A stretch of 64,000 nucleotides of DNA, taken from assembly GCF_016526145.1 (NCBI RefSeq), contig NZ_JADDUE010000012.1, forward strand, positions 62,001 to 126,000, read 5' to 3'. Within the stretch, counting starts at the first letter, position 1. Every line of letters starts with the position of its first letter. Below, in pieces: positions 8,601 through 17,614 of this stretch. Below the pieces are notes generated by a model. It ran no database searches and was not told the DNA's origin. It saw only the letters and a list, made by a program, of their open reading frames with translations. Source of the stretch: Saccharopolyspora galaxeae. GTDB taxonomy: Bacteria > Actinomycetota > Actinomycetes > Mycobacteriales > Pseudonocardiaceae. A program made the translations under genes and the position numbers.

Positions 8601-8882
8601 ATGGCTTCGAGCACCGAACTGAGCGATGCGCAGCGCCTCCTAGGTCAGCTGCGCAGCAGCGTCGGAGTGCTGCGCACCCGCTACGGAAACGCTGCGGCGG
8701 TGCGCAGGTTGAGCAACGATGTCGAACGGCTCGAGATCGACCTCTCCGAGCTGTCGGCATTGCCCGCGCCGCGCACGGAAACCACCCCCGGCGACACCGT
8801 GCTCGTCCCGGACACGCCCTACGACCGCTCGCTGTGGCAGGACTCCGACGACGAAGGTGTCGGAGGCTGGCAGCCGCATTAG
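8601..8882 (+). CDS. Hypothetical coiled-coil-like small protein
   Basis: A 93-residue cytoplasmic protein that I do not recognise. The N-terminal half (residues 1-50) is predicted helical with heptad-like leucines (LLGQLRSSVGVLRTRYGN, VRRLSNDVERLEIDLSEL). The C-terminal half is acidic and proline-rich and ends DDEGVGGWQPH. ATG at 8601 is preceded by GAGAGG. It sits 54 bp upstream of the sdh membrane-anchor gene in the same direction and may be cotranscribed with it, but nothing in its sequence ties it to respiration. Confidence 0.7.
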   Translation: MASSTELSDAQRLLGQLRSSVGVLRTRYGNAAAVRRLSNDVERLEIDLSELSALPAPRTETTPGDTVLVPDTPYDRSLWQDSDDEGVGGWQPH

Positions 8883-8936
8883 GGCGCGGGCACTGGGGCA
8901 CCGACCACTCACCGGACACCGACAACGAGGTCAGCA

Positions 8937-9761
8937 ATGTCCGCACTCCCCGGTACCGACCCGTCCAGCGTCGAGCCCTCCCGCCCGCCCGGCCGCACCG
9001 AGCCCCGCACCCGGCGCACCGACCGGTGGTGGCTGCAACCGCTGGTCACGGCGGTCGCGCTGGGCCTGTTCGTGATCTACGGCGCGATCCGCGCGTTCAT
9101 GAACGACTACTACTGGGTGCCCGAGTACCACTACCTCGCGCCGTTCTACTCACCGTGCCTGAGCGCGGCGTGCGTGCCGGGCGCCAGCCACTGGGGCCAG
9201 TGGTTCCCGGCACTCGGGCCGTTCCTGCCGCCGCCGGTGTTCGTGCTGCCGTTCGTGCTCGGTTTCCGGCTGACCTGCTACTACTACCGCAAGGCGTACT
9301 ACCGCTCGTTCTGGGCGGCGCCGCCGGCGTGCGCGGTCACCGAGCCGCACAGCTACTACACGGGTGAGACGCGGTTCCCGCTGAAGCTGCAGAACGCGCA
9401 CCGCTACTTCTTCTACGCCGCGCTGCTGGTGGCGGCCGTGCTCACCTACGACACCGCGATCGCGTTCCGCGGCGCGGACGGCGGGTTCGGCGCCGGGCTC
9501 GGCACCCTGCTCATGGTCATCAACGTGGTGCTGCTGTGGGCCTACACGCTTTCCTGCCACTCGTGCAGGCACCTGGTCGGCGGGCGGATCAACCACTTCT
9601 CCCGGCACCCCGTGCGCTACTGGCTGTGGACCAAGGCCACCTGGCTCAACGGCAGGCACATGCAGTTGGCCTGGGCGTCGCTGGTGTCGGTGGCGGTGGT
9701 CGACCTGTACGTGCTGCTGATCGCCAGTGGCGCGATCGGCGACCTGAGATTGTTCAACTGA
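8937..9761 (+). CDS. sdhC: Succinate dehydrogenase membrane-anchor subunit (mycobacterial Sdh1 type)
   Basis: Membrane anchor of a type-B-like succinate:menaquinone oxidoreductase, 274 residues. Five hydrophobic segments lie at about residues 31-52, 92-110, 157-177, 186-205 and 243-263. Histidines that could ligate haem or quinone occur in NAHRYFF, SCHSCRHLVGG and NHFSRHPVRYW. This long single anchor followed by sdhA and sdhB matches the arrangement of Mycobacterium Rv0249c-Rv0247c. Ten bases separate it from sdhA. Confidence 0.88.
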   Translation: MSALPGTDPSSVEPSRPPGRTEPRTRRTDRWWLQPLVTAVALGLFVIYGAIRAFMNDYYWVPEYHYLAPFYSPCLSAACVPGASHWGQWFPALGPFLPPPVFVLPFVLGFRLTCYYYRKAYYRSFWAAPPACAVTEPHSYYTGETRFPLKLQNAHRYFFYAALLVAAVLTYDTAIAFRGADGGFGAGLGTLLMVINVVLLWAYTLSCHSCRHLVGGRINHFSRHPVRYWLWTKATWLNGRHMQLAWASLVSVAVVDLYVLLIASGAIGDLRLFN

Positions 9762-9771
9762 GAGGGCGCGG

Positions 9772-11664
9772 ATGGAGATCGAACGGCACGACTACGACGT
9801 CATCGTGATCGGCGCGGGCGGAGCCGGGCTGCGCGCGGCCATCGAGACCCGGATGCGCGGGCTGCGCACGGCGGTGGTGTGCAAGTCGTTGTTCGGCAAG
9901 GCGCACACGGTGATGGCCGAAGGCGGCATCGCGGCCTCGATGGGCAACGTGAACTCCCGCGACGACTGGCAGGTGCACTTCCGCGACACCATGCGCGGCG
10001 GGAAGTTCCTGAACAACTGGCGGATGGCGGAGCTGCACGCGAAGGAGGCCCCGGACCGGGTCTGGGAGCTGGAGACCTACGGCGCGCTGTTCGACCGCAC
10101 CGCCGACGGCAAGATCAGCCAGCGCAACTTCGGCGGGCACGAGTACCCGCGGCTGGCGCACGTCGGGGACCGCACCGGGCTGGAGCTGATCCGCACGTTG
10201 CAGCAGAAGATCGTCTCGTTGCAACAGGACGACCACGCCGCGCACGGCGACTACGAGGCGCAGCTGAAGGTCTTCCAGGAGTGCACGGTGACCGAGCTGC
10301 TCAAGGACGCCCCGGACGGACGCATCGCCGGGGCGTTCGCGTACTGGCGGGAAACGGGCCGGTACGCGCTGTTCCGCGCGCCGGTGGTGATCATGGCGAC
10401 CGGCGGCATCGGCAAGTCGTTCAAGGTCACCTCGAACTCGTGGGAGTACACCGGCGACGGGCACGCGCTGGCGCTGCGCGCGGGCGCGTCGCTGATCAAC
10501 ATGGAGTTCGTGCAGTTCCACCCGACCGGCATGGTCTGGCCGCCGAGCGTGAAGGGGATCCTGGTCACCGAGTCGGTGCGCGGCGACGGCGGAGTGCTGC
10601 GCAACTCCGAGAACCGGCGGTTCATGTTCGACTACATCCCGGACGTGTTCAAGGACTCCTACGCCGACGACGAGGCCGAGGCCGACCGCTGGTACTCCGA
10701 CCCGGACACCAACCGCCGCCCGCCGGAGCTGCTGCCCCGCGACGAGGTCGCCCGTGCCATCAACAGCGAGATCCAGCAGGGCCGCGGCTCCGAGCACGGC
10801 GGGGTGTACCTGGACATCGCCAGCAGGCTGACCCCGGACGAGATCACCAGGCGGCTGCCGTCGATGCACCACCAGTTCCGCGAGCTGGCCGATGTGGACA
10901 TCACCGGCGAGATGATGGAGGTCGGGCCGACCTGCCACTACGTGATGGGCGGCGTGGAGGTGGACCCGGACACCGCGGCTTCCGGCGTGCCGGGGTTGTT
11001 CGCGGCCGGTGAGGTCGCGGGCGGGATGCACGGCTCGAACCGGCTGGGCGGCAACTCGCTGTCCGACCTGCTGGTGTTCGGCCGCCGCGCGGGGCTCGGC
11101 GCCGTCGAATACCTGGCGGGCGGGGTGTTCCCGGAAATCCGTTCGTCCGATGTGGACGATGCGGCCCGGCGGGCGGAGCGGCCGTTCGACGTGGCCGCGG
11201 AGCACGACGCCGCGCAGAACCCGTACACCTTGCACGCCGAGCTGCAACAGGTGATGAACGACCTGGTCGGCATCATCCGGGTCGAGGAGCGGATGCAGTC
11301 CGCGCTGCAGCGGCTGCACGACCTGCGGGAGCGGGCCGCGAACCTGGCCGTGGAGGGCAACCGGCAGTTCAATCCGGGCTGGCACCTGGCGCTGGACCTG
11401 CGCAACATGCTGCTGGTCAGCGAATGCGTCGCCCGCGCCGCGCTGCTGCGCACCGAGAGCCGCGGCGGGCACACCCGCGACGACCACCCGTCGATGGAAT
11501 CGGCGTGGCGCCGCGCGCTGCTGGTGTGCTCGATGGCCGATCGGGGTGTCGACGTGCGCGAACAGCGGCAGCTCCCGGTCCGCGAGGACCTGTTGGAGCT
11601 GTTCGCGACCGAGGAACTCGGCAAGTACTTCACTGAAGAAGAGTTGGCTGCCGCCAACGGTTGA
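9772..11664 (+). CDS. sdhA: Succinate dehydrogenase flavoprotein subunit
   Basis: Oxidises succinate to fumarate with covalently bound FAD; 630 residues, the expected length. The FAD-binding Rossmann motif is VIGAGGAGLRAAIE. The covalent-FAD histidine is in KAHTVMAEGGIAAS. Substrate-binding residues lie around QFHPTGM and the active-site GGVYLDI...LPSMHHQF region, with the C-terminal HYVMGGVEVD and GSNRLGGNSLSDLLVFGRRAG blocks. It is followed 41 bp later by sdhB. Cytoplasmic face of the membrane, citric acid cycle and respiratory chain. Confidence 0.95.
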   Translation: MEIERHDYDVIVIGAGGAGLRAAIETRMRGLRTAVVCKSLFGKAHTVMAEGGIAASMGNVNSRDDWQVHFRDTMRGGKFLNNWRMAELHAKEAPDRVWELETYGALFDRTADGKISQRNFGGHEYPRLAHVGDRTGLELIRTLQQKIVSLQQDDHAAHGDYEAQLKVFQECTVTELLKDAPDGRIAGAFAYWRETGRYALFRAPVVIMATGGIGKSFKVTSNSWEYTGDGHALALRAGASLINMEFVQFHPTGMVWPPSVKGILVTESVRGDGGVLRNSENRRFMFDYIPDVFKDSYADDEAEADRWYSDPDTNRRPPELLPRDEVARAINSEIQQGRGSEHGGVYLDIASRLTPDEITRRLPSMHHQFRELADVDITGEMMEVGPTCHYVMGGVEVDPDTAASGVPGLFAAGEVAGGMHGSNRLGGNSLSDLLVFGRRAGLGAVEYLAGGVFPEIRSSDVDDAARRAERPFDVAAEHDAAQNPYTLHAELQQVMNDLVGIIRVEERMQSALQRLHDLRERAANLAVEGNRQFNPGWHLALDLRNMLLVSECVARAALLRTESRGGHTRDDHPSMESAWRRALLVCSMADRGVDVREQRQLPVREDLLELFATEELGKYFTEEELAAANG

Positions 11665-11705
11665 TGAATCGGGCGGCCGCGAACGGCTGAGGAAGGGTTA
11701 CGGCT

Positions 11706-12464
11706 ATGGGTTACCAGGCGCACTTGCGGGTGTGGCACGGCGACGCCGGTGGCGGCGAGCTGCGCGAGCACACCGTCGAAGCCGAAGAGGGCGAGGTGGT
11801 GCTGGACCTGGTGCACCGGTTGCAGGCCACCGAATGCCCGGACCTGGCGGTGCGCTGGAACTGCAAGGCGGGCAAGTGCGGTTCCTGCTCCGCGGAGATC
11901 AACGGCAAGCCGAAGCTGCTGTGCATGACGCGGCTGTCCACCTTCGCCCGCGACGAGGTGATCACCGTGACGCCGATGCGGACGTTCCCGGTGATCAAGG
12001 ACCTGGTCTGCGACGTCTCGTACAACTACGTCAAAGCCCGCGAGGTGCCCGCGTTCCAGCCGCCTGCGGACCTCGAACCCGGTGAGTACCGGATGCAGCA
12101 GGTCGACGTGCAGCGCTCGCAGGAGTTCCGCAAGTGCATCGAGTGCTTCCTGTGCCAGGACACCTGCCACGTGATCCGCGACCACGCGGAGAACAAGGAG
12201 GCGTTCTCCGGGCCCCGGTTCCTGATGCGGGGCGCCGAGCTGGAGATGCACCCGCTGGACAGCCGCGAACGCGGCGGGCCGAACCGGGCCAGCGAGGCCC
12301 GCGACGAGCACGGGCTCGGCCTGTGCAACATCACCCGCTGCTGCACCGACGTGTGCCCCGAGCACATCCAGATCACCGACAACGCGCTCATCCCGCTCAA
12401 GGAGCGCGCCGCCGACCGGCACTACGACCCGGTCCTGCGGTTCTTCCGCCGCAAGCGGGACTGA
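11706..12464 (+). CDS. sdhB: Succinate dehydrogenase iron-sulfur subunit
   Basis: Carries electrons from the FAD of SdhA to quinone through three clusters; 252 residues. The [2Fe-2S] ligands are in CKAGKCGSCSAEINGKPKLLC, and the [4Fe-4S] and [3Fe-4S] ligands in CIECFLCQDTCHV and CNITRCCTDVCPEHIQ. Last gene of the sdhC-sdhA-sdhB operon; a long perfect hairpin follows the stop. ATG at 11706, preceded by GAGGAAGGG. Confidence 0.95.
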   Translation: MGYQAHLRVWHGDAGGGELREHTVEAEEGEVVLDLVHRLQATECPDLAVRWNCKAGKCGSCSAEINGKPKLLCMTRLSTFARDEVITVTPMRTFPVIKDLVCDVSYNYVKAREVPAFQPPADLEPGEYRMQQVDVQRSQEFRKCIECFLCQDTCHVIRDHAENKEAFSGPRFLMRGAELEMHPLDSRERGGPNRASEARDEHGLGLCNITRCCTDVCPEHIQITDNALIPLKERAADRHYDPVLRFFRRKRD

Positions 12465-12474
12465 AACCGCCGGC

Positions 12475-12508
12475 CCGCGGTGCTCCGGGATCTGCCGGAG
12501 CACCGCGG
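12475..12508 (+). terminator. Terminator of the sdh operon
   Basis: Perfect 14-bp stem CCGCGGTGCTCCGG / CCGGAGCACCGCGG with loop GATCTG, starting 11 bp after the sdhB stop. No strong T-run follows. This is the cleanest operon end in this part of the window. Confidence 0.85.
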
Positions 12509-12857
12509 ATTCAACCGATGTTCTCCACGTTTTTCCCGCGCTTTCGCATGTGCCGAAGAACACGTCGCGCGCACCGTTGATGGGAATTCTGGCAACGATC
12601 AATCGTTTCTGGCAATGGCAAACTCCGGGATAAGCCCGCACAGCATTCGGGAAAACCCCAGTTGACCCCTGTCAACCTGGAGTTCGTGAGGGTAGCCGCA
12701 CGTCGCAGGGCTATGGCGGGTTCTAGCCAGCGGCCTGGCCGGGCCCGATCAGGCCGATATCTTCGGATCTATCCGAAGTCAATTCAACGGAATCGGCCCG
12801 CAGCCGGGCGGCCCCGCCGGCCGGGAAACTCGGGCGGTTCGCGACGGAGGGAATCTC
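12509..12857. other. Intergenic region before the subtilase gene
   Basis: About 350 bp, locally less GC-rich than the genes, with no supportable coding frame. It holds the promoter of the subtilase gene. A GGAGGG ribosome-binding site lies at about 12844-12849, just upstream of its GTG start. No riboswitch fold was recognised. Confidence 0.4.
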
Positions 12858-14024
12858 GTGAAGAAAATGCTGTTCGGTGCCGGGGCCGGCGTGTCGGCCG
12901 CGGCGCTGCTGCTGGCGACGGTCCCCGCCCAAGGTGCGCCGCAGGAGGAACTGGCCCCGCTGACCATGCACACGGCCAACGCCGCCGGTGCGGGCGACTC
13001 GTTCGTGGTGAACCTCAAGCCGGGGGTGGACGCGGCCCAGGTCGCGAAGGACCTCGGGGTGCAGACCAAGCACGTCTACAACAACACCCTCAACGGCTTC
13101 TCCGCGAAGCTCGGCCCGCAGCAGCTGCAGGACGTGCGCAAGAACAAGTCCGTCGAAGGCGTCTCGCAGACCTTCCGCATCCAGGTGGAGAACCCGCACG
13201 CCGGCGCGACCGAGTCGTGGGGCCTGGACCGGCTGGACCAGCCCGCGCTGCCGCTGGACGGCAACTACGCCCCGGCGCAGACCGGCCAGGGCACCACCGC
13301 CTACATCATCGACACCGGCATCGACGCCGGGCACCCGGACTTCGAAGGCCGGGCGAAGGTCGGCTTCGACGCGACCGGTGGCGACGGTTCGGACGTGCAG
13401 GGGCACGGCACGCACACCGCGGGCACCGTCGGCTCGAAGACCTACGGCGTGGCCAAGCAGGCCAACGTGGTCGGCGTGAAGGTCCTCGGCGACGACGGCA
13501 GCGGCACCACCGACGACATCATCGCGGGCATGGACTGGGTCGCGCAGAACGCCAACGGCCCGTCGGTGGCGAACATGTCGCTGGGCGGCAGCAAGGACCC
13601 GGCGCTGGACGAGGCCGCCACCGGCCTGGTCAACCAGGGCGTGTTCCTCGCCGTCGCGGCGGGCAACGAGGGCCAGGACGCGGAGAACACCTCCCCGGCC
13701 AGCGCCGAGGGCGTGTTCACCACGGCCGCCTCCGGCGAGCAGGACGGCTCGGCCGAGTTCACCAACTTCGGCCAGACCGTCGAGGGCTACGCGCCCGGTG
13801 TCGGCATCACCTCCACCGTCCCCGGCGGCGGTTCCGAGGCGATGGACGGGACCTCGATGGCCAGCCCGCACGTCGCCGGTGCCGCCGCGCTGTTCCTGGA
13901 AGCCAACCAGGGCGCCACTCCGGCCGACGCGGTGAAGGGCCTGCAGGACGCCGCTTCGGTCGGCGTCATCCAGGGTGCTCCGCAGGGCACCATCGCCGAC
14001 CTGCTGCAGGTCCCGGCGAGCTGA
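12858..14024 (+). CDS. Secreted subtilisin-family serine protease (S8)
   Basis: Extracellular peptidase of 388 residues. A signal peptide covers about residues 1-27 (ending TVPAQGAPQ). The inhibitor_I9 propeptide spans about 50-110 ([20 protein letters not shown]). The S8 catalytic domain carries the triad: Asp in [13 protein letters not shown], His in [11 protein letters not shown], Ser in [16 protein letters not shown], with oxyanion Asn in AAGNEGQDA. Closest in plan to aqualysin/proteinase K-type enzymes of actinomycetes, without their C-terminal P domain. GTG at 12858 after GGAGGG. The propeptide is presumably cleaved autocatalytically. Confidence 0.93.
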   Translation: MKKMLFGAGAGVSAAALLLATVPAQGAPQEELAPLTMHTANAAGAGDSFVVNLKPGVDAAQVAKDLGVQTKHVYNNTLNGFSAKLGPQQLQDVRKNKSVEGVSQTFRIQVENPHAGATESWGLDRLDQPALPLDGNYAPAQTGQGTTAYIIDTGIDAGHPDFEGRAKVGFDATGGDGSDVQGHGTHTAGTVGSKTYGVAKQANVVGVKVLGDDGSGTTDDIIAGMDWVAQNANGPSVANMSLGGSKDPALDEAATGLVNQGVFLAVAAGNEGQDAENTSPASAEGVFTTAASGEQDGSAEFTNFGQTVEGYAPGVGITSTVPGGGSEAMDGTSMASPHVAGAAALFLEANQGATPADAVKGLQDAASVGVIQGAPQGTIADLLQVPAS

Positions 14025-14033
14025 TTCCGCGCG

Positions 14034-14074
14034 AACGAGAGGGCCGGGTGTCGCAGATGCCCGGCCCTTCGTTC
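14034..14074 (+). terminator. Terminator after the subtilase
   Basis: Stem AGGGCCGGG / CCCGGCCCT (loop TGTCGCAGATG), extended outward by AACGA / TCGTT with one bulge, starting about 10 bp past the stop codon. Confidence 0.75.
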
Positions 14075-14209
14075 GGGGCCCTTCTGGATCGGTCAATGCC
14101 GACCGCCGATTCCTTGCGCGGCAAGCGCAGAAGGTGACCGCCTCGCGCGCGGTCGCCTGCCGGACACGTTCGTTGCGGCGCTGGCAGTGGCCAGAGGAAG
14201 AGCGGCACA

Positions 14210-15304
14210 GTGCAGCAGATTATTTTGGCCTTCGACGGTTTCATCCCGGCGTTCACAGTCTTGTTCCCGTCGGCGGTGCTGGTGGCGGCGCTGTCCGGGA
14301 CGGTGCGCAGCAACCGGCTGCGGTCCGTCTCGCCGCTGCGCGACCCGCTGATCGACGCGCTGCTGGTGTTCGCGGTGCTGCTCACCGGCTTCCTGGTGTT
14401 CTACCCGCAGCCGGAGATCGCCGACCAGGTGAAGATGGAGGTCGGCGACGACCTGTACACCGCGCTGACCGCCGGGTCCGGCAACTCCGAGCCGTGGGTG
14501 CAGCTCGCCGGGAACCTGGTGCTGCTGGTGCCGGTGGCGGTGCTGGTGCCGCTGCGGGTGCGCTGGTTCGACGGCCTCGGCAAGATCGTCATCGGCGGGT
14601 TGCTGACCGCGCTGGTGATCGAGACCGTGCAGTTCTTCGCCATCCCCGGCCGGGTCGCATCGACCGACGACGTCGTGCTCAACACCCTCGGCGCCACGTT
14701 GGGCGGACTGCTGGTGTGCACCCCGTGGTGGAGCGGGTACGAGCCGCTGCCGGGGCCCTCGCACCGCCCGGCCGAGCCGGAGACCACGCAGACGGTGTGG
14801 CGGATCATCGAGAAGATCGAGCACGAGCGCACGCCCGCGAGGCGGCGAGCCGCGCCGAGCAGCCCCGGCGGTTCGCCGACCGTCCGCGTGGGTGCGCCCC
14901 GGTCCGTGGCTGCGCCGCGGTCCGTGGCGTCGCGGCCTATGGCGGTGTCGAGCGCAACGGCGGTGTCTGCGGCAGCGGCCGGGCCCGCGGTACCCGACTC
15001 GATGGCGGCGAGCGGCGTGGCAGCGCCGGCCTCGAGCCCTGCGGCGGCACCCGGCCGAGCGGCAGCGACGACCTCGAAGGCAGCGCCGACCTCAAAGGCG
15101 GGGCCGACCTCGAAGGTGGGCCCGGCCTCGAAGGTGGCGCCGAGCCCTGAGCTGGCACCGTCCGCAGCGGCGCGGCCCGCGGCAGCGCCGAACGCGTCGG
15201 CACCGCGCAACCCCGGCACCGGCGACCTGCCGGTGCGGACGCCGGGCGCGCGCACTCCGATCCCGCCGCACCGGGCCGTGCGCGAGCCCGCCCGGCGGCC
15301 CTGA
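14210..15304 (+). CDS. VanZ-family membrane protein with long Ala/Pro-rich tail
   Basis: Membrane protein of 364 residues. Residues 1-180 form a VanZ-like domain with about five membrane segments (IPAFTVLFPSAVLVAALSG, LIDALLVFAVLLTGFLVFY, LAGNLVLLVPVAVLVPL, IVIGGLLTALVIETVQFF, VVLNTLGATLGGLLVC). The ETVQFF...R.ASTDDVVLNTLGA block is the family signature. VanZ proteins relate to teicoplanin resistance in VanA clusters, but most chromosomal copies are of unknown role. The last ~160 residues are low-complexity Ala, Pro and Ser with tandem six-residue repeats, and probably disordered in the cytoplasm. GTG at 14210. Confidence 0.8.
   Translation: MQQIILAFDGFIPAFTVLFPSAVLVAALSGTVRSNRLRSVSPLRDPLIDALLVFAVLLTGFLVFYPQPEIADQVKMEVGDDLYTALTAGSGNSEPWVQLAGNLVLLVPVAVLVPLRVRWFDGLGKIVIGGLLTALVIETVQFFAIPGRVASTDDVVLNTLGATLGGLLVCTPWWSGYEPLPGPSHRPAEPETTQTVWRIIEKIEHERTPARRRAAPSSPGGSPTVRVGAPRSVAAPRSVASRPMAVSSATAVSAAAAGPAVPDSMAASGVAAPASSPAAAPGRAAATTSKAAPTSKAGPTSKVGPASKVAPSPELAPSAAARPAAAPNASAPRNPGTGDLPVRTPGARTPIPPHRAVREPARRP
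15071..15142 (+). repeat. 18-bp tandem repeat in the VanZ tail
   Basis: Four consecutive 18-bp units (15071, 15089, 15107, 15125) encoding TSKAAP, TSKAGP, TSKVGP and ASKVAP. An earlier pair of 18-bp units encoding (P)RSVAAP / RSVASR lies around 14900-14935. In-frame expansion inside a disordered tail. Confidence 0.85.
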
Positions 15305-15306
15305 CG

Positions 15307-15349
15307 CCGGTGGCCGAGCCGGCCGCACCCGTGCCCGGCCACCGGTTTC
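15307..15349. terminator. Terminator between convergent vanZ-like and SDR genes
   Basis: Ten-base stem CCGGTGGCCG / CGGCCACCGG with a 19-nt loop, followed by TTTCC on the plus strand. It begins 2 bp after the VanZ stop. Confidence 0.65.
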
Positions 15350-15479
15350 CCGTTCGCGTAGCTGGTCGGGTAGCGGAACCTCCGCGGCGGTGCCGGTTGC
15401 GTGCACGGTTGCCGGAGCGGCTCCGCCGCTGACCGGGCGAACAGCGAACCGAGCCTTCGCAGCGGCTTCGAGTGCGCGC

Positions 15480-16391
15480 TCAGCCCCGGCTGTGCTCCGC
15501 TGCGTCCTGCTTCGGCGAACCCTGCAACGTCTGGTTGCGCTCGCTCAGCGAGCGCCCGAGGGAGGCGACCTCGCGCTCCATCTGCGGCATGAGCTTGCGC
15601 ACCGTGGGCGCCATCAGCCTCGCCACCAGCTTCGACGCGGGCAGGTTGCGCAGCCAGTGCATCAGCATGATCGGACGCGGCACGTAGACCCGCCGGGCGC
15701 GCCGCTGCACCGCGTCGGCGAAGGCGGTGCCGCACTGCTCGACGGTGGTCGTCGCGTGCATCGGCCACGGCAGCCGCTGGCGCATCCGGCGGAAGCTGGG
15801 CAGGTCCGCGGAGGCGTCCCGCACCAGGTCGGTGTCGATCCACGACGGGTGCGCGCTGCCCACCGCGACACCGAGGTGGCCGACCTCGCTGGCCAGTGCG
15901 CTGGCCAGCGCCTCGGCACCCGCCTTGCTGGCGGTGTAGGCGGCCATCCCGCCGATCGGTGCGAACGCGGACAGCGAGGACACCACGAGGATGTAGCCGC
16001 GCTGCTCGATGACGTAGGGCAGCGCGAGCCGCGCGGTGTGGAACACGCCGTTGAGGTTCACGTCGATGGTCTTGGTGAACGAATGCGGGTCCCCGCTGCG
16101 CACGGTGCCGAACGGGGCGAGGCCGGCGTTCGCGATCACCGCGTCGATCCGGCCGTGCGCGGCCGCGGTGGCCTCCACGGCGGCCTGCAGCGAGTCGGGG
16201 TCGGTGACGTCGGCCTCGAACCAGGTGTGGCCTTCGCCGAGTTCTTCCGCGACGGCTTCGAGCTCGCCGGGTTCGAGTCCGATCAGCGACAGGGTCGCGC
16301 CGCGCCGGGCGAGTTCCCTGGCGGTCTGCGCGCCGATGCCGCGGGCGGCACCGGTGATCAGGACGACTTTGCCGGACATCTTCGGCGGCAT
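15480..16391 (-). CDS. Short-chain dehydrogenase/reductase
   Basis: Classical SDR of about 303 residues. Cofactor motif TGAARGIGAQTARELA near residue 13. The acidic/amide region (LEADVTDPDS-like, here FEADVTDPDS) and NAGLAPFG follow. Catalytic Ser lies in VVSSLSAFAPIGGMAAYTASKAG, with Tyr and Lys in AYTASKAG. A C-terminal extension (RPIMLMHWLRNLPASKLVARLMAPTVRKLMPQM) resembles the membrane-associating tail of mycobacterial SDRs annotated with CmrA/Rv-type reductases. The ATG at 16391 follows AGGGAG by 5 nt; a GTG two codons upstream has no site. Substrate unknown. Confidence 0.82.
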   Translation of the reverse strand: MPPKMSGKVVLITGAARGIGAQTARELARRGATLSLIGLEPGELEAVAEELGEGHTWFEADVTDPDSLQAAVEATAAAHGRIDAVIANAGLAPFGTVRSGDPHSFTKTIDVNLNGVFHTARLALPYVIEQRGYILVVSSLSAFAPIGGMAAYTASKAGAEALASALASEVGHLGVAVGSAHPSWIDTDLVRDASADLPSFRRMRQRLPWPMHATTTVEQCGTAFADAVQRRARRVYVPRPIMLMHWLRNLPASKLVARLMAPTVRKLMPQMEREVASLGRSLSERNQTLQGSPKQDAAEHSRG

Positions 16392-16636
16392 ACGCACTCC
16401 CTGCGCTCGAGCGGAACACCTACTCCGAAGTAGCCTACTGCCAGTAGCTTACTTTCGGTAGATCCCCCGCGGACCTTTCCGGCGCAGCCTTCCGAATGCG
16501 GAACTTCCCGAGTGGAGGCCCGGCGGGGCGAAAGAGCCCATCGCTCGGACCACCACGGCGCACCGGTTCGCAAGTGGCGGGGCCGTTCGACCGACCTGTG
16601 GGGCGCGGAGATCGCGCACTCCGGAACGGGCGGGGC

Positions 16637-17260
16637 TCACAGGGCGTTGAGCTGCGCCAGTTCCGCGTCGTGGCGGGCCAGCAGGTCCTCGGCGAGCGAG
16701 CGCATCTGCGCGGCCGAGCCCTCGTCCAGCTCGGCCTGCGCGATCTGCGCCGCCCCGTCGTAGAGCCCGCCCATCGCCTCGGTGAACGAGCGCTCGAACT
16801 CCGGGCCCTGCGAGTCCCGCAGTCGCTGCAGCAGCTCCGGGCTCAGCTCGCCGGGCAGCCGGGAGTGCGGGCCGCCGGAGTCCTCCGGTGCGCTGCCGGA
16901 CTGCCGTCCTTGCGTGGCCGACAACCAGGTGTCCAGTTCGCCGAGCTCGACCTGCCGCTGCCTGCTCACCTGCTCGGCGAACCCGGTCAGCGCCGGTCCG
17001 GCGCCGTTGCTCCGCGCCATCGCAGCCACGTCGAGCACCTGCTGGTGGTGGGTGCGCAGCTGTTGCGCGAAGTCCCGGTCGGTCGCGGTGTGCTCGGCGT
17101 CGTCGGCGGCCGGGTCGTCCTCGGCGGCCTCATCTTCGGGCGAGGTGGCCCCGGCGGCGTCTCCCGGCGCCGGAGGCGGCGGTCCGGGCTGCTCGCCCGC
17201 GCAGCCACCGAGCGCGAGACCGCAGGTCAGCAGCGCGCCGATGATCGTGCTCCGGTGCAC
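16637..17260 (-). CDS. DUF305 lipoprotein
   Basis: Exported protein of 207 residues with an N-terminal signal ending in lipobox LGGC (IGALLTCGLALGGCAG). An acidic, Pro/Ala-rich linker follows (PPPPAPGDAAG...EDDPAADDAEH), then a DUF305 four-helix domain from about residue 68 (DRDFAQQLRTHHQQVLDVAAMA, ...HDAELAQLNAL). DUF305 proteins often bind metal and occur near copper genes, but the usual Met/His repeats are sparse here. GTG at 17260 is chosen for GGGAGGG just upstream; a TTG at 17272 in the same frame is possible. Confidence 0.78.
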   Translation of the reverse strand: MHRSTIIGALLTCGLALGGCAGEQPGPPPPAPGDAAGATSPEDEAAEDDPAADDAEHTATDRDFAQQLRTHHQQVLDVAAMARSNGAGPALTGFAEQVSRQRQVELGELDTWLSATQGRQSGSAPEDSGGPHSRLPGELSPELLQRLRDSQGPEFERSFTEAMGGLYDGAAQIAQAELDEGSAAQMRSLAEDLLARHDAELAQLNAL

Positions 17261-17614
17261 TCGCCCTCCCAAGGTGTTGGTCGTCGCGGCCCGCCCGCGC
17301 GGGTCGCCGGGCTCGGCCGGGCCTTGTCCACCGCCAGGCTATCGACCGCCGCGGGGGCCGGGCGTCCACCGCGGGTGTGGGTGTCGGTTCGATCTCACGC
17401 CGATGACCACGACCGCGGCGATGACTAGGGTGGCTACGGCCCGGCCGCAGGACCACCCGAAGGCCGGACTACTATCCGCAGACGGCAGCGATCGTTCCGG
17501 GCGCAGGCCGCGAGGTCGTCACCCGGCGCGCCGCCGACGATGCGCCGACCCGACCGGGTCGGGCGGTCCCGCAGGCGGGTCCGCGCAATCACGAGGAACT
17601 GTGCAGGAGGCACC
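17261..17614. other. Divergent promoter region, DUF305 / ctaD
   Basis: About 350 bp between divergent genes. TAGGGT at about 17425-17430 is a plausible -10 for ctaD. The ctaD-proximal part can be read as an in-frame N-terminal extension from 17540, but the ribosome-binding site argues against it. No other element was recognised. Confidence 0.4.

Noticed and set aside
17540-17614. 25-residue N-terminal extension of CtaD
   Set aside because: Arginine-rich, with AGGAGG placed for GTG 17615 instead; known CtaD proteins start near that point.
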